Shown here: positions 1 to 5,272 of the stretch, in pieces
Layout of the letters: each line of letters opens with the position of its first letter
Position numbering within the stretch: the stretch's first letter is position 1
Assembly (NCBI GenBank): GCA_037445185.1
Contig: JBBIKZ010000148.1
Location: forward strand, 1-5,272
Reading direction: 5' to 3'
Length of the DNA stretch: 5,272 bases
From: JANWZL01 sp037445185
Lineage (GTDB): Bacteria > Pseudomonadota > Gammaproteobacteria > Burkholderiales > Thiobacillaceae
Notes under the pieces: generated by a model
What the model saw: the letters and a program-made list of their open reading frames with translations, nothing else
Told to the model about the DNA's origin: nothing
Database searches by the model: none
Translations under genes and position numbers: made by a program

Positions 1-504
1 ATCAATCGGATGAAGCTGTCCCTGCGTGTCGGGTCGACATAGAGCTGATGCTCGATGTCACGCAGGCCCTGGATCAGGGCGTTAGGGTCTTCGTAACCAT
101 AGATGCGTGCCCGGGGCGGGGTTCGCATCCAGATAGTGTCCGTCGGGCGTGGTCTGGAAGATGCCCTCGACGGCGTGCTCGAACAAGCTGCGATAGCGCC
201 GCACCGCCTCCTTCAGGCCCTGGCTGGCAGCGATGCGTTCGGTCATGTCCTGGATATAGCCTTCCACCGCGACCAGCCGGCCGGCGGCATCCGTTACCCC
301 GACGCCGCGCTCGATGACCCAGCGTGTCTCGCCGTCCGCCCGGATGATCCGATATTCGGCATCGTAGCCCTGGTCGCGCGACAGGCAATCGAGTATGGTC
401 CTGCGCACACCTTCACGGTCTTCGGGATGGGTGATCTGCTCGTAGGAAATGCGGTTGTTGAACACCAGTTCGTCGGGCCGGTAGCCGATGCGCCGGGCGC
501 GCAT
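1..504 (-). pseudogene. PAS-domain signalling protein, internal fragment with frameshift; runs off left edge
   Basis: This is a sensory fragment with two PAS modules. The 504-82 frame encodes the back half of a PAS_3-type fold with its PAC motif: GYRPDEL near residue 7, HPEDRE near 26, EYRIIRADGETRW at 50-62 and GYIQDMTER at 82-90. A second PAS domain begins at about residue 103 (RYRSLFEHAVEGIFQTTPDG). After NPA at residue 130 this frame becomes nonsense and stops at 82. A different frame resumes the expected family sequence from nucleotide 107 to the left edge (RIYGYEDPN, then HQLYVDPTRRDSF). Seven bases (108-114) stand where two codons are expected, so one extra base is inferred. The N-terminus is also missing: upstream in frame is a stop, and the other frame carries a different protein family. 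The output domain (kinase, cyclase or other) lies outside the window, so the signalling role cannot be named. Whether the frameshift is biological or a sequencing error is undecided. Confidence 0.75.
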
Positions 505-667
505 GCACCACCATTAGCCCCTCATGCCTGGCCGCCGCCAACAGCGCCCAGCAGACCGGCAACGACTGACGCCACGCCATGCCATCCGTCCCCTGGCCAT
601 ATTCGGGCGGGTCGACGTCCATGAGCAGCAGGGCCGTGCTCGCGGGATCGATATGTAGCTCGGTCAT
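490..667 (-). pseudogene. Isochorismatase-like cysteine hydrolase, N-terminal fragment
   Basis: From an ATG at 667 the minus strand encodes about 58 residues resembling the first strand-helix-strand unit of isochorismatase-family hydrolases. They begin MTELHIDPASTALLLMDVD, with the early aspartate that in this family belongs to the catalytic triad. A helix (ALLAAARHEGL) and a second strand (MVVHARPAHR) follow. At about 485-505 the similarity ends and a PAS domain begins in another frame, so the catalytic lysine and cysteine and roughly two thirds of a usual 180-200 residue protein are absent. The segment between the first strand and the helix (PPEYGQGTDGMAWRQ) fits the family poorly. An AGAGG lies only two bases before the ATG, closer than ideal. 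The reading frame is open further upstream to 904, but those residues show no recognisable domain. The family call rests on remembered consensus and is tentative; the left boundary is approximate. Confidence 0.45.
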
Positions 668-897
668 GACCTCTGCGGGTGCGTGCCATCGGGCAGATTC
701 GTCATCGGAATGAAGCAAATACCATGCCTTGATCCACACGGCGGCCCGGTGCGAGCGAGGGTGGCCAGACCCGCTGTAGGTCAGGACGGCGCGCCCCGCG
801 TTGGGGCGGACGCAGGCCCAGCGCACCATTGCGGTGCCATTGCATTTGGCCGAGTCTGGGCCACAATCGGGATATGGCCTGGAGTGCAGGAGGCTAA
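668..897. other. Intergenic / upstream region of the plus-strand operon
   Basis: No protein-like reading frame could be supported on either strand. A perfect six-base-pair hairpin (CGCCCC at 792-797, loop of five, GGGGCG at 803-808) has no following T-run, so it is not a standard intrinsic terminator. A short inverted repeat (TGGCC at 847-851, GGCCA at 859-863) lies close to the start of the next gene and could be a small operator or chance. A weak sigma70-like pair (TTGCAT at 840-845, CACAAT at 862-867, spacing 16) matches the consensus poorly. Because the flanking genes diverge, a promoter for the 898 operon is expected in this stretch, but the sequence alone does not fix it. Confidence 0.4.
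888..893 (+). promoter_or_regulatory. Strong Shine-Dalgarno site for the 898 gene
   Basis: AGGAGG sits four bases before the ATG at 898. It is a full-strength ribosome-binding site and settles the start of the first operon gene. The second gene of the operon has only a weak GAAG-like signal, which suggests that its translation depends on ribosomes arriving from the first. Confidence 0.8.
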
Positions 898-2241
898 ATG
901 GCACAGCGCAACCGCATCGTCATCCTCGGCGCCGCCGGGCGCGACTTCCACAACTTCAACGTCGTCTACCGCGACGATCCCGCCAGCGAAGTCGTGGCCT
1001 TCACCGCGGCGCAGATCGGCGGCATCGCCGGCCGCCGCTATCCGCCGGCCCTGGCCGGACCGCTCTATCCAGCGGGCATCCCCATCGTCGAGGAAGCGGG
1101 GCTCGATGAGCTGCTCGAGCGGGAGGGCATCGATCAGGTCGTCTTCGCCTACAGCGACGTGGCGCATGACCACGTCATGCACCTGGCCTCGCGCGCCCTG
1201 GCGGGCGGTGCCGATTTCCTCCTGCTCGGCCCGCACCGCACCATGCTGCCGGCCCCCGTGCCGGTGATCGCCGTCAGCGCGGTGCGCACCGGCTGCGGCA
1301 AGTCGCAGACCTCGCGTTACCTGTCCCGGCTGCTGCGCGACAGGGGCCTCAGGGTGGCGGTGCTGCGCCACCCCATGCCCTACGGTGACCTCGAGCGGCA
1401 GGCGGTGCAGCGTTTCGCCAGCCGGGCGGACCTCGACGCCGCCCGTTGCACGGTGGAGGAACGCGAGGAGTACGAGCCGCACCTCGCCCTGGGCAACACG
1501 GTGTGGGCAGGGGTGGACTACGGCCGCATCGCCGGGCAGGCCGCCGGCGAGGCCGACCTCATCCTGTGGGAGGGGGGCAACAACGACTTCCCCTTCTTGC
1601 GGCCCGACCTGCACATCGTGCTGGCCGATCCGCTGCGTCCGGGCCACGAGGTCAGCCATCACCCCGGCGAGGCCGTGCTGCGCATGGCCGACGTCGTGGT
1701 GGTGATGAAGTGCGATGCCGCCGCCACCGCCGCCATCCAGCAGGTCATGGACAACGTGCGGCGGGTCCACCCCGACGTGCCCATCCTGCGCGCCGCCTCC
1801 CCCGTCACCCTGCAGGAGACGGTCGATCTGCGCGGCAAGCCGGTGGTGGTGGTCGAAGACGGCCCCAGCATCACCCATGGCGGCATAGCCTATGGCGCGG
1901 GCTATGTGGCCGCCTGCCGCGCCGGCGCCCGGATCGTGGACCCACGCCCCTATGCGGCGGCGGCCATCGCCGCGGTCTACCGGCAATATCCGCACATCGG
2001 ACCGGTGCTGCCGGCCATGGGCTATTCCGCGGGCCAGCTGGCCGACCTCGGGGCCACCCTGGCTGCCGTGCCCGCCGAGCTCGTCCTGGTAGCCACACCG
2101 GCCCACCTGGCGGCCCTCATCCCGCTCAACAAGCCGGCCGTGCGAGTGCGCTACGAGTACGCCGAGCTCGATGCGCCGGGGCTGGCCGATCACGTACGCG
2201 ACTTCCTCGCCCGGCGCGGCCTGCTCACGGCCATGGCCTGA
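898..2241 (+). CDS. Cyclic 2,3-diphosphoglycerate synthetase-like P-loop NTPase (COG2403-type)
   Basis: This is an intact 447-residue protein, close to the roughly 450-460 residues usual for the family. An N-terminal Rossmann-like domain opens with VILGAAGRDFHNFN (residues 8-21). A linker reaches the P-loop domain, whose SAVRTGCGKSQTSR (127-140) is the family's Walker A motif, with Lys135 and Ser136. An acidic strand LILWEGGNNDFPF (221-233) resembles Walker B, ADPLRPGHE (243-251) is a family signature, and VVMKCDAA (268-275) occupies the place of a GTPase NKxD motif. No signal peptide or membrane segment is seen, so it should be cytoplasmic. The founding archaeal enzyme from Methanothermus fervidus uses ATP to cyclise 2,3-diphosphoglycerate. 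Bacterial relatives are often annotated that way or as predicted GTPases, and their true reaction is uncertain. It is the first gene of a two-gene operon with the aldehyde dehydrogenase at 2251. The family call is firm; the substrate is not. Confidence 0.88.
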   Translation: MAQRNRIVILGAAGRDFHNFNVVYRDDPASEVVAFTAAQIGGIAGRRYPPALAGPLYPAGIPIVEEAGLDELLEREGIDQVVFAYSDVAHDHVMHLASRALAGGADFLLLGPHRTMLPAPVPVIAVSAVRTGCGKSQTSRYLSRLLRDRGLRVAVLRHPMPYGDLERQAVQRFASRADLDAARCTVEEREEYEPHLALGNTVWAGVDYGRIAGQAAGEADLILWEGGNNDFPFLRPDLHIVLADPLRPGHEVSHHPGEAVLRMADVVVVMKCDAAATAAIQQVMDNVRRVHPDVPILRAASPVTLQETVDLRGKPVVVVEDGPSITHGGIAYGAGYVAACRAGARIVDPRPYAAAAIAAVYRQYPHIGPVLPAMGYSAGQLADLGATLAAVPAELVLVATPAHLAALIPLNKPAVRVRYEYAELDAPGLADHVRDFLARRGLLTAMA

Positions 2242-2250
2242 AGACAACGC

Positions 2251-3702
2251 ATGCTGAAGCTGCAAAGGCCGGAACTGCTGCGCGAGCAGGCCTACATAGG
2301 CGGACGGTGGGTCGGGGCCGAAGACCAGGCGGTGCTCGAAGTCCACAACCCGGCCAACGGTATCCTGCTCGGGCGGGTGCCGGCGCTGGGCGCCGAGCAG
2401 ACGCGCCAGGCGATCGCCGCGGCCGAGGCCGCCTGGCCGGCCTGGCGGGAGCGGCTGGCGGCGGAGCGTGCGGCGCTGCTGCGCCGCTGGCACGACCTCG
2501 TGCTCGAGCACCAGGAGGATCTCGCCCGCCTCCTCACCGCCGAGCAGGGCAAGCCGCTTACCGAGGCGCGCGGCGAGATCGCCTACGCGGCGAGCTTTCT
2601 CGAGTGGTATGCCGAGGAGGCGCGGCGCGTCGCCGGCGAGGTGATCCCCTCGCCCTGGGCGGGGCGACGCGTGCTCACCCTGCGCCAGCCCATCGGCGTG
2701 TGCGCGGCCATCACGCCCTGGAACTTCCCCAGCGCCATGCTCACGCGCAAGGCCGGGGCGGCGATCGCCGCCGGCTGCACGGTGGTGGCCAAGCCGGCCT
2801 CGGCCACCCCCTTCTCCGCCCTGGCCCTGGCCTTCCTGGCCGAGGAGGCCGGGCTGCCGGCCGGGGTGCTCAACGTGGTCACCGGACCGGCCGAGGCGAT
2901 CGGCAACGAGCTCACCGACAACCCCGCTGTTCGCATGCTCTCCTTCACCGGCTCGACCGAGACCGGCAAGCGCCTGATGGCCGCCTGCGCCGGCACGGTG
3001 AAGAAGGTCGCCCTCGAGCTGGGCGGCAACGCCCCCTTCATCGTCTTCGACGACGCCGACCTGGAGCAGGCGGTGGCGGGGGCGCTCGCCTCCAAATACC
3101 GCAACACCGGCCAGACCTGTGTCTGCGCAAACCGGCTGCTCGTGCAGGACGGCATCTACGACGCGTTCGCCCGGCGGCTTGCCGAGCGCGTGGCCGCGCT
3201 CAGGGTGGGCGACGGCCTGGAGGAGGGGGTGGAGCAGGGTCCCCTGATCAACCTGGCGGCCGTGGCCAAGGTCGAGGCCCACATCGCCGATGCCGTCAGC
3301 CGCGGCGCCCGGGTGCTCACCGGGGGCGGGCGCCACGCCCTGGGCGGGCACTTCTTCGAGCCCACGGTGCTGGCGGACGTGACCCCGGACATGCGTGTGT
3401 GTCGCGAGGAGACCTTCGGCCCCGTCGCCCCGCTCATGCGCTTTCACAGCGAAGACGAGGCGGTGCGGCTCGCGAATGCCTCCGAATCGGGGCTGGCCGC
3501 CTACTTCTACGCCCGTGACCTGGGCCGTATGTGGCGGGTGGCCGAGGCGCTCGAGTACGGCATGGTCGGGGTCAACGCCGGGGTGATCTCCACGGCGGTC
3601 GCCCCCTTCGGCGGGGTCAAGCAGTCCGGCCTGGGGCGCGAGGGCGGCCGTGAGGGCATAGCCGAATACCTGGAGACCAAGTACGTCTGCCTGGGGCTCT
3701 GA
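2251..3702 (+). CDS. gabD: Succinate-semialdehyde dehydrogenase, NAD(P)+-dependent
   Basis: This is a complete 483-residue aldehyde dehydrogenase that closely follows E. coli GabD (482 residues) from end to end. It oxidises succinate semialdehyde to succinate, the last step of the GABA shunt, in the cytoplasm. Catalytic residues are present: Asn158 in PWNF, Lys181 in KPAS, Glu256 in ELGGN, the nucleophile Cys290 in GQTCVCANR, and Glu387 in EETFGP. Arg166, Arg284 and Ser447 align with the residues that hold the substrate carboxylate in human SSADH (Arg213, Arg334, Ser498), so the semialdehyde specificity looks genuine. Cys292, two residues after the nucleophile, is the partner in the redox-switch disulfide described for the human enzyme. 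KPAS is typical of NADP-accepting members. The start matches the E. coli N-terminus. Nine bases separate it from the upstream gene, indicating cotranscription. No aminotransferase (gabT) or GABA permease is in the window, so the semialdehyde source is unknown. Confidence 0.93.
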   Translation: MLKLQRPELLREQAYIGGRWVGAEDQAVLEVHNPANGILLGRVPALGAEQTRQAIAAAEAAWPAWRERLAAERAALLRRWHDLVLEHQEDLARLLTAEQGKPLTEARGEIAYAASFLEWYAEEARRVAGEVIPSPWAGRRVLTLRQPIGVCAAITPWNFPSAMLTRKAGAAIAAGCTVVAKPASATPFSALALAFLAEEAGLPAGVLNVVTGPAEAIGNELTDNPAVRMLSFTGSTETGKRLMAACAGTVKKVALELGGNAPFIVFDDADLEQAVAGALASKYRNTGQTCVCANRLLVQDGIYDAFARRLAERVAALRVGDGLEEGVEQGPLINLAAVAKVEAHIADAVSRGARVLTGGGRHALGGHFFEPTVLADVTPDMRVCREETFGPVAPLMRFHSEDEAVRLANASESGLAAYFYARDLGRMWRVAEALEYGMVGVNAGVISTAVAPFGGVKQSGLGREGGREGIAEYLETKYVCLGL

Positions 3703-3705
3703 TCA
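3700..3705. other. Back-to-back stop codons of convergent genes (TGATCA)
   Basis: The palindrome TGATCA contains the TGA of gabD on the plus strand (3700-3702) and the TGA of the anion-channel gene on the minus strand (3705-3703). The convergent genes therefore have no intergenic base and no room for a terminator between them; any terminator must lie inside the opposing coding sequence. Confidence 0.95.
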
Positions 3706-4677
3706 GCGGTCTTCCACACAGATCTCGCGCCGGGCCACCGCAATCATCGTGCGGATCACGAGGCCCGCGATCACCAGGGTGAGCAGGGCAAGGAGGACGA
3801 TGCCCAGCCGGTAATAGAGGCCGCTGCCGGTCGCCTCGGCCATGATCAGCGTGGCGATGGTGATGGCCGCCATTGGGAAGGAATAGGCCCACCAGGACAG
3901 AAAGAACCTGAGCCGGGCGAAGTGCCTGAGCTGCGTGAACAACAGCAGCGTGAAAAACAGCCCGACGAAGTAGAGCAGGCGGGCGAAGACATCCAGCTCC
4001 TCGGTGAGCTGGTGGTAGGCGATGAAGCCCACCGCCGGCGGGGCGATGAAGATGAACAGGGTGGGCATGAGGCGCTCGGGCAGGCTGCCGTGAAAGATCA
4101 GCCGGTAGAACAGAATGGCCGTGAGCACCAGCCAGAAGAACAGGCCGATGCTGAAGAAGAACCAGGAAACATCCGGGTGGGCATGGTGCACACCGGCGAT
4201 GGGCACCAGGATGTTGCCCACTACCGGGATGAACCAGGCTGGGTTGAGGTGACCGATCTCGTATTTGGTGTGATGGAGCCAGGACGAGAGCACATAGAGG
4301 GTGAGGATCAGGTGCAGCACGGTGCCCACCGCCCACAGCCACAGCGAGACCCCGGATGACGTCGCGTAGAGGGCGATGCCGAGCAGGATGAGGCCGATGG
4401 AGAAGCTGGGCACGAAGGCCTGTTTGACCGGGTGGGCGAGTTCCGCCGCCGCCGCATCCCGGTAGCGCAGGACCTTGATGGAGTAGAGCGCGGCGAGGAG
4501 CAGGAACACCGCGAGGCTCACCCCCAGCAGCCAGGGGCTAACGCTGACAGCGAGCGCGAAGGTCTGCTCCGCGCGGGCCCAGGCCAGGGTGAGCCCGGCG
4601 AGACCCATGATGACGGCAAACCAGGACACGGGGAAATGCATCAGGCGGGAGGATGGCGGTGTGTTCATGTCGTTCAT
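3703..4677 (-). CDS. TehA/SLAC1-family anion channel (tellurite-resistance/dicarboxylate transporter type)
   Basis: This is an intact 324-residue integral membrane protein, close to the 328 residues of Haemophilus influenzae TehA. About ten hydrophobic helices are visible, near residues 15-33, 48-68, 90-106, 110-133, 145-163, 170-194, 204-222, 231-250, 258-281 and 289-312, as expected for the voltage-dependent anion channel / TDT fold. Family hallmarks include FPVSWFAVIMGLAGL at 15-29, NPAWFIPVVGN at 145-155 and WWAYSFPMAAITIAT at 262-276. Phe267 in the ninth helix is the best positional candidate for the pore-gating phenylalanine known in TehA and SLAC1, but this was not aligned. Substrates in the family include chloride, nitrate, small organic acids and, phenotypically, tellurite; which applies here cannot be told. 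An in-frame stop lies upstream of the ATG at 4677, so the start is there or at Met4 (4668). Neither has a clear Shine-Dalgarno sequence. The gene follows the cydX cluster on the same strand after 73 bases. Confidence 0.88.
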   Translation of the reverse strand: MNDMNTPPSSRLMHFPVSWFAVIMGLAGLTLAWARAEQTFALAVSVSPWLLGVSLAVFLLLAALYSIKVLRYRDAAAAELAHPVKQAFVPSFSIGLILLGIALYATSSGVSLWLWAVGTVLHLILTLYVLSSWLHHTKYEIGHLNPAWFIPVVGNILVPIAGVHHAHPDVSWFFFSIGLFFWLVLTAILFYRLIFHGSLPERLMPTLFIFIAPPAVGFIAYHQLTEELDVFARLLYFVGLFFTLLLFTQLRHFARLRFFLSWWAYSFPMAAITIATLIMAEATGSGLYYRLGIVLLALLTLVIAGLVIRTMIAVARREICVEDR

Positions 4678-4750
4678 AGTGTCGGGAAGGTCGTGGCTCT
4701 AGGCAGGCCCCGGTGAGGATATCCCATGCCATCGGCCGAAGGCCTGGCGC
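4678..4750 (-). other. Intergenic spacer with imperfect hairpin
   Basis: These 73 bases separate the small unknown gene from the anion-channel gene. Two bases after the upstream stop, the minus strand can form a stem at 4748-4728: GCCAGGCC pairs with GGCC plus TGGC around a three-base TTC loop, with a two-base GA bulge on the 3' side. No T-run follows, so it is a poor intrinsic terminator and may instead be an mRNA-stability or partial-attenuation element, or chance in GC-rich DNA. No good promoter or ribosome-binding site for the anion-channel gene was found here. Confidence 0.35.
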
Positions 4751-5138
4751 TCACCCGGTGTCCCGCAACCCCTTCACCCAGGCCTCCATAGCCTCGTTGG
4801 CCGGTGGCATGGGTGCCTCAAGGAAGCTCACCACGAAGCGGTCGTCCAGCGCGGCGATGCCGATGGCGCGCGGTCGTACGGCCAGTACCTGCGGGTTGGG
4901 CAGACTGAGGCCGAAAGACCACATCAACCGCGGCCTTGATCGCGGGGTCGATCTCCCCGCCGATGCCTCGCGTGTGGGTGCGATGGTCGAACACGGCGAT
5001 GAACTGCGCCTTGCCGTGGGCGGCGATGCATTGCTCGAAATAGGCCACCAGTTCGTCCACGGTCTGGTGGCGCGTCTCGTGCTTGCCGATCTCGGCGAGG
5101 AAGATCGGATACTTTTCCTGCAGCAGCATCTGGCGCAT
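4751..5138 (-). pseudogene. Small conserved protein of unknown function (possibly DUF6858), frameshifted
   Basis: From ATG 5138 the first 74 codons read as a coherent small soluble protein: LQEKYPIFLAEIGKHETR at residues 5-22, then a helix, then AQFIAVFDHRTHTRGIGGE at 44-62. After GTGGTC (4922-4917) that frame degenerates. A second frame, entered by skipping one base of the TTT at 4916-4914, continues with LPNPQVLAVRPRAIGIA and FVVSFLEAPMPPANEAMEAW, and ends at TGA 4753-4751. With one base removed the product is 128 residues. A loss of two or five bases would restore the frame equally well. I recall a small bacterial family with this pattern, probably DUF6858, but could not check it; no function is known to me. 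His52 and His55 in FDHRTHT and the NPxxLAVRPR stretch look like conserved sites. There is no membrane segment. GTG 5141 is an alternative start. It is probably a real gene with a sequencing error or a recent mutation. Confidence 0.65.
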
Positions 5139-5259
5139 CACCGCCCCCCTCTACCTCGTTGCGGATGGCCGCACCTTCGCGGGCCTCGCACATCATGGCA
5201 TTGAGCACGGCGAGCAGCACGGCCAGGCTCACCCCCAGTATCCAGGCGAAATACCACAT
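5138..5259 (-). CDS. cydX: Cytochrome bd oxidase small subunit CydX
   Basis: The ATG at 5259 opens MWYFAWILGVSLAVLLAVLN, whose first nine residues match E. coli CydX as I recall it. It is a single-helix inner-membrane protein that binds CydAB and stabilises the haem environment of the bd quinol oxidase. Glu25, just after the helix, sits at the position of the E. coli conserved Glu25. As written, the frame does not stop at the usual length: it passes a run of six Gs (minus strand, 5149-5144) and continues to 4924 as sequence without domain character. One additional G would end the protein after 40 residues at TGA 5140-5138, matching the family's 37-50 residues and overlapping the next gene's ATG as TGATG. 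The listed left end is this inferred native end. The region before the ATG is only 13 bases of A/G-rich leader inside the window. cydA and cydB are expected beyond the right edge. Confidence 0.85.
5148..5151 (-). promoter_or_regulatory. Shine-Dalgarno site of the small unknown gene, inside cydX
   Basis: On the minus strand GAGG, continuing into a G-run, lies nine bases before ATG 5138 and within the last codons of cydX. It favours ATG 5138 (or GTG 5141) as the start of the 4751-5138 gene. It also suggests that this gene is translated from the cydX message. Confidence 0.6.
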
Positions 5260-5272
5260 GGTTTTTTCTTTC

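Noticed and set aside
103..624. Plus-strand open frame across the PAS and hydrolase fragments
   Set aside because: The minus strand carries clear PAS motifs here; the plus-strand translation is low-complexity shadow sequence.
792..808. GC hairpin as an intrinsic terminator
   Set aside because: No T-run follows on either strand, and six-base-pair GC stems are common by chance at this base composition.
840..867. Sigma70-like promoter TTGCAT / CACAAT upstream of the 898 gene
   Set aside because: Only three and four of six positions match the consensus; too weak to annotate as a feature.
781..3447. Very long open frame (888 codons) on the minus strand opposite the two plus-strand genes
   Set aside because: It is rich in Gly, Arg, His and Ala with no domain, and lies antisense to two well-recognised genes. 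GC-rich codon use suppresses stops in this frame.
1446..3518. Open frame of 690 codons on the plus strand overlapping both operon genes
   Set aside because: It is an Arg/Gly-rich shadow in another frame of the P-loop and gabD genes, with no recognisable motifs.
3922..4359. Plus-strand open frame rich in Glu and Gln opposite the anion channel
   Set aside because: It is the antisense image of hydrophobic helices. The minus-strand protein has ten membrane segments and family hallmarks.
4924..5137. Long C-terminal extension of CydX as literally read
   Set aside because: The extension is composition-driven and overlaps a coherent protein in another frame. CydX proteins are about 40 residues, so a frame error in the G-run is far more likely.
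1..5272. tRNA, rRNA, CRISPR array, insertion sequence or phage attachment site
   Set aside because: I saw no cloverleaf-like sequence, regular spaced repeats, transposase motifs or flanking terminal inverted repeats.

Overview
The window is GC-rich, gene-dense bacterial DNA. No rRNA, tRNA, CRISPR array or insertion sequence is visible. A CydX-type small protein, a GabD closely matching the E. coli enzyme and tandem PAS modules point to a proteobacterium, most likely a gammaproteobacterium. That placement is an inference from gene types and base composition, not from a marker gene.

Layout. Positions 1-667 (minus strand) look damaged or rearranged. The N-terminal piece of a probable isochorismatase-type hydrolase runs straight into the middle of a PAS-domain signalling gene, and the PAS gene carries a one-base frameshift at about 108-116. 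Positions 668-897 hold no convincing gene and form the upstream region of the next operon. Positions 898-3702 (plus strand) hold a tight two-gene operon: a P-loop protein of the cyclic 2,3-diphosphoglycerate synthetase-like family, then, nine bases later, a complete GabD-type succinate-semialdehyde dehydrogenase. Positions 3703-4677 (minus strand) hold a ten-helix TehA/SLAC1-type anion channel. Its stop codon abuts the gabD stop inside a shared TGATCA. Positions 4751-5259 (minus strand) hold cydX (cytochrome bd oxidase small subunit, starting at the right edge) and a small conserved protein of unknown function. Their reading frames are each disturbed by an apparent one-base change.

How the genes fit together. 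The right-hand minus-strand genes probably form the tail of a cydAB-cydX operon whose large subunits lie past the right edge. The small unknown gene has its ribosome-binding site inside the end of cydX, and a one-base correction in a run of six Gs would give a TGATG stop/start overlap. The plus-strand operon pairs a nucleotide-dependent enzyme of uncertain bacterial function with an aldehyde dehydrogenase, which is the most unusual functional association here. Three apparent single-base frameshifts, all near the window ends, suggest either sequencing or assembly error or local gene decay. The three central genes are intact.
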